Positions 26,055-33,487 of a stretch of DNA of 64,000 bases are shown here, one piece after another. Positions within the stretch are counted from its first letter, which is position 1. Each line of letters starts with the position of its first letter. Made by a program: the position numbers and the translations under genes. Where the stretch lies: the NCBI GenBank assembly GCA_041530395.1, contig CP136945.1, positions 2,666,001 to 2,730,000 of the forward strand, read 5' to 3'. The DNA comes from Thermosynechococcaceae cyanobacterium Okahandja (lineage in GTDB: Bacteria > Cyanobacteriota > Cyanobacteriia > Thermosynechococcales > Thermosynechococcaceae). The notes beneath the pieces were generated by a model. That model was not told the DNA's origin. It saw only the letters and a list, made by a program, of their open reading frames with translations, and searched no databases.

Positions 26055-27260
26055 CTAGACCAGACAGGGTGCCTTGAGGGCAAAAATCTTTTCGAGAACG
26101 TCCTCTACCACTTTATCGGGGGTTGAGGCACCCGAGGTTACACCAATGGTTACCGGACGATCGGGGAGCCAGTTCTCCACAATGGTCAGTTCCTGATGGA
26201 GGGGCTTGTGCTGAATGCGATTGCCCGGACCGATGCGATCGGCGGCATCAATGTGGTAGGAAGGAATGCCGTGCTCAATGGCAATTTCCTGTAGGTGGGT
26301 GGTATTAGAGGAATTGTAGCCCCCAATAACCACCATCAGGTCTAGGGGTTCCTCTACCAGAGCTAGCATCGCATCCTGCCGCTCTTGGGTGGCATCGCAA
26401 ATCGTGTTAAAGCTTTGGAAGTGATTGTTAAGCTGATCGGGGCCGTACTTTTGCATCATCGTCCGCTCAAACAGCTTACCAATTTGCTCCGTTTCGCCCT
26501 TGAGCATGGTGGTTTGGTTGGCAATGCCTACCCGCACCAAATCCCGATCCGGGTCAAAACCAGCGGAGGTTGCTTTGGCAAACTTTGCCATAAAGGCGTG
26601 GCGATCGCCCCCGTGCAGAATATAGTCGCAGACGTAGCGCGCCTCCTCAAGGTTGAGCACAATCAAGTAGGTACCGGCAAAGGAACTGGTGGCAATGGTC
26701 TCTTCGTGGTTGTACTTACCGTGAATAATCGAGGTAAAGTTCACCTTTTTGTGCTTTTCAACGCTGTGCCACACTTTCGAGACCCACGGGCAGGTGGTAT
26801 CCACAATGGTGCAGCCCCGCTCATTCAGTAACTGCATCTCCTGTACACTTGCCCCAAAGGCCGGCAAAATCACCACATCTCCTTGGCTAACATTGCTAAA
26901 GTCCTTGACCCCGTTGACAACGGGAATAAATTCCACCTGCATCTGCCGCAACCGCTCATTGACGGAAGGATTGTGAATAATTTCGTTCGTAATCCAAATC
27001 CGTTCCGTGGGGAAATGGGTGCGGGTTTCGTAGGCAAGAGCCACCGCCCGCTCAACCCCCCAACAAAAGCCAAAGGCTTCCGCCAAGCGAATGGTGACAT
27101 CCCCCTGCTGCCATCGGTAGCCATTGGCACGGATTTGCTGAATGAGGGAACTTTGATACTCTCCCTGGAGTTGTTCGTTGACCGCCTCGCCGTGGCCAAA
27201 CCCTTTGCGGTGATAGTTTCCAGAACTGTGTAGCGATCGCTTAAAGGCGCGGGTATCCAT
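26055..27260 (-). CDS. ispH: 4-hydroxy-3-methylbut-2-enyl diphosphate reductase
   Basis: A 401-residue Fe-S enzyme that performs the last step of the MEP isoprenoid pathway, giving IPP and DMAPP. The three cluster cysteines are in [22 protein letters not shown] and [13 protein letters not shown]. The length (about 400 rather than 310) and the N-terminal extension are those of the cyanobacterial/plant type. I take the ATG at 27260 because GAGGAG lies just upstream; the frame also opens at 27272. In cyanobacteria this form receives electrons from ferredoxin. It ends 13 bases from psb30 (convergent). Confidence 0.97.
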   Translation of the reverse strand: MDTRAFKRSLHSSGNYHRKGFGHGEAVNEQLQGEYQSSLIQQIRANGYRWQQGDVTIRLAEAFGFCWGVERAVALAYETRTHFPTERIWITNEIIHNPSVNERLRQMQVEFIPVVNGVKDFSNVSQGDVVILPAFGASVQEMQLLNERGCTIVDTTCPWVSKVWHSVEKHKKVNFTSIIHGKYNHEETIATSSFAGTYLIVLNLEEARYVCDYILHGGDRHAFMAKFAKATSAGFDPDRDLVRVGIANQTTMLKGETEQIGKLFERTMMQKYGPDQLNNHFQSFNTICDATQERQDAMLALVEEPLDLMVVIGGYNSSNTTHLQEIAIEHGIPSYHIDAADRIGPGNRIQHKPLHQELTIVENWLPDRPVTIGVTSGASTPDKVVEDVLEKIFALKAPCLV

Positions 27261-27317
27261 AGGTCTCCTCATGCAGCAACCTAAGGGTATTGTGACACAC
27301 TCGCCCCTCTTCAGAAG

Positions 27318-27842
27318 CTAGCTCCCTTGAACTTGCGCTTGCCAGTAGCGGTCAAAGGCCATTAACTCATCGCGATGCCCCGTTAAGGTCACCTGGGTCT
27401 GCTCCGCCTGCAACTCTAAGCACAGTTGCACCGTTTCGGGTCGCTGCGCCCCCCGCCAGTAAAACCACGGTGCCACGGGCGCTAAGCCCACCAAGCCAAA
27501 GGCCAAAATGCCCCCCTTGGGGAACAAAACCGTGAGTGCTAGGGCAATACAGGTAGCCGCCGCCACCGCTAGGCCAAAGAGCAGCGCTGCCACAAAACGA
27601 CTGGCGGCCACCGTGCCCCGAAACGTGACCTGCCGTCCATCCCCACTCACCGAGTGAATTTGATAACCCCGCTGCTGAAAATACTGCTTCAACAGAGCCG
27701 CCACTGCCGCCACCGGTTGGGCGATCGCCCACGTTTTGGTTTCTAAACGCTCCTTGGTGGAAGCCCGCACAAAAAACACAAAACCAATGGCCAATAAGCT
27801 GGTAAGCAACAGCGTCGAGGGATAAACCAAATCCGTGGGCAT
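27318..27842 (-). CDS. Cofactor assembly of complex C subunit B (CCB-like) membrane protein
   Basis: A 174-residue protein from the ATG at 27842; the open frame to 27965 adds residues unlike the family. It opens MPTDLVYPSTLLLTSLLAIGF (first membrane helix), then VRASTKERLE, a soluble stretch, a second membrane region near 100-140 (AALLFGLAVAAATCIALALTVLF) and a C-terminal hydrophilic domain. This matches the cyanobacterial/plastid CCB2/CCB4-type family that attaches the covalent heme of cytochrome b6. The name rests on recognition of the N-terminal block. It is encoded downstream of ispH's promoter region on the same strand and is probably monocistronic. Confidence 0.7.
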   Translation of the reverse strand: MPTDLVYPSTLLLTSLLAIGFVFFVRASTKERLETKTWAIAQPVAAVAALLKQYFQQRGYQIHSVSGDGRQVTFRGTVAASRFVAALLFGLAVAAATCIALALTVLFPKGGILAFGLVGLAPVAPWFYWRGAQRPETVQLCLELQAEQTQVTLTGHRDELMAFDRYWQAQVQGS

Positions 27843-27948
27843 CGTTGTTGTCCGAGCAGTTCTGTCCCATTCTTGACTATTCTCAAGGATCTGGGGTGGC
27901 AGCGTCACCACCCCCGCCGAGGCAATTGGCGCATCTTCTTGCAAATTA

Positions 27949-27977
27949 TTGACATTTTTTCTCATCTGACCTAGAGT
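27949..27977 (+). promoter_or_regulatory. Plus-strand promoter of candidate small RNA
   Basis: TTGACA (27949-27954), a 17-base spacer and TAGAGT (27972-27977, four of six). The promoter points away from both neighbouring minus-strand genes and directly into the hairpin-plus-T-run at 28015-28043. Confidence 0.5.
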
Positions 27978-27984
27978 AAACCTT

Positions 27985-28043
27985 AGTGTTCTCCTCTCTG
28001 AGGAATCGGCAGGCGGGGTCAGTCATTGCGACGACCCCTTTTT
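27985..28043 (+). ncRNA. Candidate small non-coding RNA (about 59 nt)
   Basis: Between the CCB-like and CHAT genes, both on the minus strand, the plus strand has a promoter (27949-27977), a small hairpin (TCCTC/GAGGA, 27992-28004) and then a strong terminator hairpin followed by TTTTT. The predicted transcript is about 59 nt and has no ORF. It is the right size for a Yfr-type cyanobacterial sRNA, but it lacks the Yfr1 core motif and I cannot assign it to a family. A minus-strand reading is less likely because no T-run follows the hairpin in that direction. Confidence 0.45.
28015..28043 (+). terminator. Rho-independent terminator
   Basis: GGGGTC, a bulged A, then GTC pairs through the loop ATTGC with GAC and GACCCC. 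The nine-base-pair stem is followed by TTTTTCTTCT. It has no plus-strand protein gene upstream, which supports a separate small transcript. Confidence 0.65.
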
Positions 28044-28098
28044 CTTCTCTAGGTGGCTTCTTGATTTACCGCCTAGAGCCGTAAGATATTGCCTCAAC

Positions 28099-30504
28099 TT
28101 ATTGAAATTCTTTTGCAATTTCCGTAGCGGGTAAATGCCCGGTGCAGTACCAGAGAATCGTATGGGGAGCTTCGAGGTAGGGTTCTTGACGTGCCTGCAT
28201 CACGTTAATCTCCTCCCGCATCCAGCGCACAACCGCCGCATCAAGATAGGGGCTAATGGGAATATCGAAGGCCTTCATGAGGGCAAGCCCGCGGTAAAAA
28301 TCGACGGCATCCTTTTCAGCCTGAGCCTTTGCCACTAGCTCTTTCAGGATTTGCACCGGTAAGGGATGTTTAGGGGCAATCCGGTGCAAGGCTTCTACTG
28401 CTGACAGTAAGGTATCCGTATCGTAAATCTGGTGTTGAATGAGGGTTTCTAGGGTGTGAATGGCACTTGGGTGACCGGGATGGACTAAGCCAAGGGTACG
28501 GCAGACCGCTACCCGATGGGAATGGATTGTTGCCCAGTCTAGGAAGCGCAGGAGTCGCGCCTCCACCTCCCACAGGCGAGCCTCTAGGTAGCACAGACAA
28601 CGGCTAGCCGCAATGACATCCTCCAGTGACGAGGAGCCTTGCAGGATGCCCAGGGCAATGTTGGTTGCCCGTTGAGTGAAGGGTTCTCCCGCTAACCCTA
28701 AAGCAGTTGCCGCCACAAGGCGGAGGCGATTGACCTCCTGCGTGTTGTTGGCCAGTCTATCTAGGTATTGCCTGAGGGTGTCCCCCTCGGTACTGCTCCA
28801 AGCAAGGTCTAACAGGGGGGGTGACACCTGTGCAAGGAACTGGTGTAGTTGTTCTAGGAATTTTTGCTTTAGTTCGCTGTCCAGCTTCTTGGACGATAAT
28901 GCCTGTACAAAGGCTTCTAAGGCTTGTTGCAGGTGAGCTTCGCTGGGCTGCTGCTGCATGATTAGCATCGCGGCATGGGTACTGTGCAGTCCCTGCCGTT
29001 GATTAACCAAGGCTTGGAGGAACGGGATCAGCCGCTGCGCGGGCACGTTCGTTAAGGCTGCTTCAGCATCCAGTTGCAAAGCGGCAAAGAAAAACGGCAA
29101 CTGCGGTGTCTCTTCAAAGCCACCAAAGGTGCGAAGCACACCACAGGCCCAGTGGACAATATTTTTCAGGGACTGTTGGTACTGCTCGAGTTCAACAGGC
29201 CTTCTCCTGGCAAGAAAAAGAATTAAATCCCGTTGTAAGGGTGGAGCCGTTGGGTAGTCAAAGGGATGACGTTCGGTGACTGAGAATTCTTGTTGTGCTT
29301 GCTCAAGTTGTAATCGGCACCAGAACAGGAGTTGGGGAAGTGGCGGCGGTGGTGTCTCCTGTTGCAGAACAGTTGGGGCTGTACGATTGGCCTTTTTGAG
29401 GTATTCCCACGTCAGCGGTCGAGCTTGGGGATGGCGACAAATTAAGGGCAACGAAGCGGCGCCGGGTAAGTGTTCCTCAACGTGAAAGAGTTCCCGCAAC
29501 TGCGATCGCGCCCGGGCTACCGCCGTATAGAGATCTGCGCCCCCATGGAAATTGCGCAGAAAATACTGCAAAAACTGTTGAGCGACACAGTCAGGAATAA
29601 CCTGCCTCATGCCGATAACGTAGGGAACCCCCAGTTGCACCAACTGTTGCGCAATGCCAATACTCTCACAGGAGTTAAAAATGGCTAACTGTAATCCCCG
29701 CTGGGCGGCGTACTGAAGCGTGCTACGGATCTGGTGAATCCCTAGGGGGCAGTTCACGTCAATGGTGCCCTCTTTGCTGTGGCCGGCATAGAACAAGATG
29801 TCCCATGGTTCCTGCCACAGGGCAATCAATTCTTCGGGGGTGGGGGCACTCAAGCAGTGGAGTTCTACGTCGGGTAACGCCTGCAACGCCGCGAAATCAG
29901 CATTGAGATTGAGTCCGCGCTCTTGCCCCAAAATGGCTAAGATGCGGATAGCTGAGTTCGGGCGACTGGGACTGTGTAGCGGGTGATAGAAGCGGGGCAT
30001 GAACACCACCTCAAGATCAAGGTGACGGCGAAAGCCCAGCCACTCGTGCCATGGGTAATACCACAGTTCAATCGTGGGGGTTTGGAGAAACAGATGCCGT
30101 GACTCGCCAAAGGGATTAAACACATAGTTGCCTAGGCCAAAGCACGAGGAATTGGCATCCCCATGGTTTGACAGGTCATTGACCCGGGTCTGGTTAAGCC
30201 AGTTTTGCAGACTCTCGACAAATGTCTGGTACTTTGCTCTTAACTCTTTCAGAAGGTGCGGTGGTGGACTGGAAATATTGGTAATTTGTTGACCCACCGA
30301 TCCCAAGCGGGGGGTTTGGGTGCACTCCCGATAGGCACTTACCCATGCGTCATAGGTTGCCTGTACCCTCTCAAGGGGCTGGAAGACCACCGGAAACACG
30401 CCTTGGGCATCCGGTTGATGGTCTAAACCCAGCAGTAGGCGGCCTTCAAAACTCTGGTGAAGTGGCGGGAGGGCACCGAGTTCCAGACAGACTTGCTGCA
30501 TCAT
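28099..30504 (-). CDS. CHAT-domain (caspase-like) protein with C-terminal helical repeats
   Basis: An 801-residue protein. Residues of about 185-370 form a CHAT protease domain of the caspase/HetF class, with His242 (FYAGHS) and Cys279 (FNSCES) as the catalytic pair. LPGAASLPLICRHP follows near its end. Residues 1-180 are an alpha/beta region without a known match. Residues 390-800 are almost entirely helical and look like HEAT/ARM- or TPR-like repeats, a platform for sensing or substrate binding. The start (ATG 30504) is 38 bases from the DUF1822 gene, so both lie on one transcript, headed by the sigma-factor gene. CHAT proteases cut specific protein partners; a target inside this cluster is a reasonable guess only. 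Confidence 0.85.
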   Translation of the reverse strand: MMQQVCLELGALPPLHQSFEGRLLLGLDHQPDAQGVFPVVFQPLERVQATYDAWVSAYRECTQTPRLGSVGQQITNISSPPPHLLKELRAKYQTFVESLQNWLNQTRVNDLSNHGDANSSCFGLGNYVFNPFGESRHLFLQTPTIELWYYPWHEWLGFRRHLDLEVVFMPRFYHPLHSPSRPNSAIRILAILGQERGLNLNADFAALQALPDVELHCLSAPTPEELIALWQEPWDILFYAGHSKEGTIDVNCPLGIHQIRSTLQYAAQRGLQLAIFNSCESIGIAQQLVQLGVPYVIGMRQVIPDCVAQQFLQYFLRNFHGGADLYTAVARARSQLRELFHVEEHLPGAASLPLICRHPQARPLTWEYLKKANRTAPTVLQQETPPPPLPQLLFWCRLQLEQAQQEFSVTERHPFDYPTAPPLQRDLILFLARRRPVELEQYQQSLKNIVHWACGVLRTFGGFEETPQLPFFFAALQLDAEAALTNVPAQRLIPFLQALVNQRQGLHSTHAAMLIMQQQPSEAHLQQALEAFVQALSSKKLDSELKQKFLEQLHQFLAQVSPPLLDLAWSSTEGDTLRQYLDRLANNTQEVNRLRLVAATALGLAGEPFTQRATNIALGILQGSSSLEDVIAASRCLCYLEARLWEVEARLLRFLDWATIHSHRVAVCRTLGLVHPGHPSAIHTLETLIQHQIYDTDTLLSAVEALHRIAPKHPLPVQILKELVAKAQAEKDAVDFYRGLALMKAFDIPISPYLDAAVVRWMREEINVMQARQEPYLEAPHTILWYCTGHLPATEIAKEFQ

Positions 30505-30542
30505 GGCGATCGCAGGGAGAGTAAACAGGGGGAAGCGTGTTG

Positions 30543-31949
30543 TTACACAACAAAACTCTCTGCAATTTTAGCACTGCCATACTCAAGGACGATGCCAAAG
30601 CTTTCGCCGATGTCTCCCCAGAATTTGTACTGCACAACCTGATCTTCAGCACGGCTGGTTAAGCGGGCAAAACAATCCCCCGTTTCGGTCACAATACTTA
30701 AATTCAAGCCCGCAGGCAGAAACGTATCGGGACTAAAGGGGGTAACCCGCACAAAGAGGTGGGCTGTGGTGGCATCCCGCGGTAGGATTGCCATCGTCAG
30801 CGCCAGAGGGATGCCGGCCATCTCCACCCCCAGATCAACTTTGCGCACTTTCCACGCCCCCGCGCTGGGATCCGTGTCATTGATCTCGTGCAGTAACTCA
30901 GCGGCTTGCCAACGAATATCTTCATTGGGTGGCTGGCTGATCAAGGATTTGAGAATGGCTTGCCTTTCGGCAGCGTTAGGCATTGCCCGAATCTGCCGCA
31001 ACTGCTCAACGGCGGCGATCGCCTCACGGACACTCGGGTCAACACTATCACCGTTTTTGAGCTGCGGATCTGCCGATCGCACGTATCCCCACCACCCCTT
31101 GGGGCACAGGGCCGCCGTTAACTCCTGCCAGAGGGGCGTTAACTCCTGCCAGAGGGGTTGGAGGCTATCGCGGATGGCGTATTCGCGTGCCCGTAACCAC
31201 AATCCCAGCCGGTGCGGATGACAGGCCAAGAAAAGGGTTAGGCGGTGTTGGGGCTGACTCATCAACTGTGCCCACTCGTCAAGGGGCAGCACCAAGCGCG
31301 GCAAAAGGATCTCACCGCTGGCAATGCGTTGGATGACCTCTGCCGAGACCAACTTCGGTTCTGCTAGGGGTAAAGACTGCGGTTGCCGCTCTGGCAAGAC
31401 TAGCAGTAGCCCCACATCTTCCACCATTTGGTCGCGCTCAATCGTGTAGGTGCGCAGGAGCGGGTCGTAGGTGTCCCGGGCAACCTCCCTAGCACAGGCA
31501 TAGCCCCAGAGCTTGATCTCAAGTGACTCTTCGTGGGGCAACACCTGCACACCCATGAAATAATCTGGCCGCCATGCTGGAATATCCACCCATTCGCGCG
31601 GCACCAGCCATTCCTCTAAGCTGGCAACCTCTTCCGGCAAAATGACCAGCCGACCAAAGGGAGTATCAAGGGCGGTACCGTTGATAAATTCCCAAAAGAG
31701 GGGCAGTTCTAGCTCATCGACCGGAGTGATTGGCCGTGCCTCGAGGCCCATGTCCCGTAGCCACTGTTTGGCCGCAATGTAGGCCAAGGCATTGAGGTGT
31801 ACCCGACCCCGACAGTGGGGACGCGCGGCGGCACTGACCCGCTCAATCCACCGGCGATCGCCTGCATCGCACGCTGAAAGGTCTATTTCGACGTGTTCTA
31901 TCAACGGCACGTTTGGCAAAAAGCGGAATGAAGTCGATTGGAATGTCAT
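30543..31949 (-). CDS. DUF1822 family protein
   Basis: A 468-residue soluble protein of the cyanobacterial DUF1822 family. Recognised parts are the N-terminal HLNALAYIAAKQWLRDMGLEA block and the C-terminal segment running from MAGIPLALTMAILPRDA to FWGDIGESFGIVLEYG. Between these are an alpha/beta middle and a helical part (about 255-330). An exact 21-base tandem duplication (31117-31157) doubles the seven residues LTPLWQE. No function is known for the family; members are often found next to CHAT proteins and sigma-like factors. That context, repeated here, suggests a regulatory or substrate role. The start is 29 bases from the 9-bp repeat cluster. Confidence 0.8.
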   Translation of the reverse strand: MTFQSTSFRFLPNVPLIEHVEIDLSACDAGDRRWIERVSAAARPHCRGRVHLNALAYIAAKQWLRDMGLEARPITPVDELELPLFWEFINGTALDTPFGRLVILPEEVASLEEWLVPREWVDIPAWRPDYFMGVQVLPHEESLEIKLWGYACAREVARDTYDPLLRTYTIERDQMVEDVGLLLVLPERQPQSLPLAEPKLVSAEVIQRIASGEILLPRLVLPLDEWAQLMSQPQHRLTLFLACHPHRLGLWLRAREYAIRDSLQPLWQELTPLWQELTAALCPKGWWGYVRSADPQLKNGDSVDPSVREAIAAVEQLRQIRAMPNAAERQAILKSLISQPPNEDIRWQAAELLHEINDTDPSAGAWKVRKVDLGVEMAGIPLALTMAILPRDATTAHLFVRVTPFSPDTFLPAGLNLSIVTETGDCFARLTSRAEDQVVQYKFWGDIGESFGIVLEYGSAKIAESFVV

Positions 31950-31977
31950 GGTCTGTCACCTAAAATCAGTGTTTGCA

Positions 31978-32032
31978 GTGTCAAGTGTCAATAGTGTCAA
32001 TAGTGTCAATGGTGTCAATGGTGTCAATGGTG
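31978..32032. repeat. 9-bp tandem direct repeats between sigma-factor and DUF1822 genes
   Basis: Five full copies of GTGTCAAT(A/G) run from 31985 to 32029, flanked by partial copies (GTGTCAA at 31978 and GTGT at 32030). On the coding (minus) strand each unit contains TTGACA, the sigma-70 -35 consensus, at a 9-base period, immediately upstream of the DUF1822 start. No good -10 is at the proper distance. It may be a regulator-binding array, or simply a slippage product. Confidence 0.85.
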
Positions 32033-32050
32033 TATTCAGCAAGAGGCCTC

Positions 32051-33214
32051 TTAGGAACGCAACGGTGCGAACTGACAACAGGATGAAGGGGGGTGCTGGT
32101 TGGGGAAAGAGCCATAGTACTCCTGTAACCATAAATGGACGAAGGCACCCATCTCCTTAAGGGATGCACGATCGGGATATTGCTGCCCAAAGCCGTCCAA
32201 CAATGCCCGCACAAGGGAGGCTCGCATCTTTGTAAGAGTACGGGACACCTTAGTTTGGCTCAGTCCAAGCTGTTTGGCAATAACTTTGTGGCTCACATGC
32301 TCGCAATAGTGCAGGCAGACAATGCGGCGGCTGGTGTCATTAAGGTTAGACAGGGCCGCGGCAAGAAGGCTGTTAAGCTGCTGCGACTGCGCCCATTCCT
32401 CTTCGGCTAGCAACGCTTCCCACGGCGTTGGCATTGAACCGGCAACTTCTTCGATATCTTTATCTTCTGGATTTGGGAAGTGCACCACCTCTGGGGAATT
32501 GTACTGCCGCAGGGCTTGAATGGCCACATTGAGGTATTCCTCAATATCATCTGTCGTCAGCGGCGGCGATTGGGGGTGGCACTGGCGATAGGTGCGGCTC
32601 AACTGAGCGAATGTGTGGACATCCGGTGCTGTGGAGCCAGTGGTGAGGTCTTGCCAGCACTTGACCAGAAAGCGAATTAGCGTTGATTCCCTCTGGGCGT
32701 AACCAGAATAGGCCAAGGCTTCCCGCAGTCGTTTCTGGCTAGCGCTACGCAATAGTCCCCAATCCGATTGGCGTGCACCATAGCAAACCTCGTACACACG
32801 GTCGTAGAGCCGCATGTAACAAAAGCCTGAGAGGTTGCATTTTTGCGGGTCGAACCTGCTGAGTGTCTTAGGCAAGTCCGACATCAGGATGTTGCAGGCG
32901 GTTTGGAAAAAATCCTGCTGGTTGTAAACAGAACTAAAGCGAGTATGAGTTAGTTTCTGTGCCACCTGCCACAGACTCTCTTGCAGGTAGCAGCAGAGCG
33001 CCCGCTGCCAGTACTGGTTGTCGGGATACTGCTGGGGGTTGGTTTGTAACTGGCGCACCAACTTCAGTGCCGTTGTATGGGGACAACTGAAGTCATATTC
33101 CTTGTACTGTAGATAGCGTTTGATCTCGAGATCGCGATACCAGCGGGGGCGATCGTTGTCGCCAAACAGAATCATCGTAAATAGTTGCTCATCGTCAGAA
33201 CGTCTTGGATGCAT
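32051..33214 (-). CDS. Sigma-70 family RNA polymerase sigma factor (atypical)
   Basis: A 387-residue protein from the ATG at 33214, chosen for its upstream AAGGGGG; the longer frame starts at 33283. The C-terminal part holds a clear region 4 helix-turn-helix (LNDTSRRIVCLHYCEHVSHKVIAKQLGLSQTKVSRTLTKM). The region-2-like part is at about residues 85-150 (YNQQDFFQTACNILMSDLPKTLSRFDPQ...FCYMRLYDRVYEV). A long linker separates them. It is longer and more divergent than ordinary ECF factors, resembling the sigma-like proteins encoded with CHAT/DUF1822 genes in cyanobacteria. First gene of the cluster; an exact 14-bp tandem repeat lies 48-75 bases upstream. Confidence 0.85.
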   Translation of the reverse strand: MHPRRSDDEQLFTMILFGDNDRPRWYRDLEIKRYLQYKEYDFSCPHTTALKLVRQLQTNPQQYPDNQYWQRALCCYLQESLWQVAQKLTHTRFSSVYNQQDFFQTACNILMSDLPKTLSRFDPQKCNLSGFCYMRLYDRVYEVCYGARQSDWGLLRSASQKRLREALAYSGYAQRESTLIRFLVKCWQDLTTGSTAPDVHTFAQLSRTYRQCHPQSPPLTTDDIEEYLNVAIQALRQYNSPEVVHFPNPEDKDIEEVAGSMPTPWEALLAEEEWAQSQQLNSLLAAALSNLNDTSRRIVCLHYCEHVSHKVIAKQLGLSQTKVSRTLTKMRASLVRALLDGFGQQYPDRASLKEMGAFVHLWLQEYYGSFPNQHPPSSCCQFAPLRS

Positions 33215-33261
33215 GAACTGCCCCCTTTCCTCATTGTTCAAGACTTGAATCAGCGAAACCA

Positions 33262-33289
33262 CCGTACAATTTAGACCGTACAATTTAGA
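33262..33289. repeat. Exact 14-bp tandem repeat upstream of the sigma-factor gene
   Basis: CCGTACAATTTAGA occurs twice, perfectly and head to tail (33262-33275 and 33276-33289). On the coding strand each copy reads TCTAAATTGTACGG. The pair lies in the divergent spacer between the sigma-factor and M16-like genes, where an operator or promoter would sit. Confidence 0.9.
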
Positions 33290-33487
33290 TGGCGTTAGAT
33301 AGCGCCCATACGTTTTCCCTCACGACTGTCCTCTAATAGGTACTCCAAGGCACTTGCTACGCCTATGCGCGTTTTTTAGGACAAAAACAGAATTTTGCAA
33401 TAAAACTTTACATTTGGCATCGCGAGTACAATGGGGCAGAGGAACCTTGAGGTTGCAACACGGAGGCCGTTTGGAGGTGTGCTCGAG

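Noticed and set aside
27985-28043. Assignment of the small RNA candidate to Yfr1
   Set aside because: The conserved Yfr1 core (ACUCCUCACAC) is not present, although size and two-hairpin layout are similar.
31978-32032. Possible CRISPR array
   Set aside because: The units are only nine bases, directly contiguous, with no spacers and no cas genes in the window.
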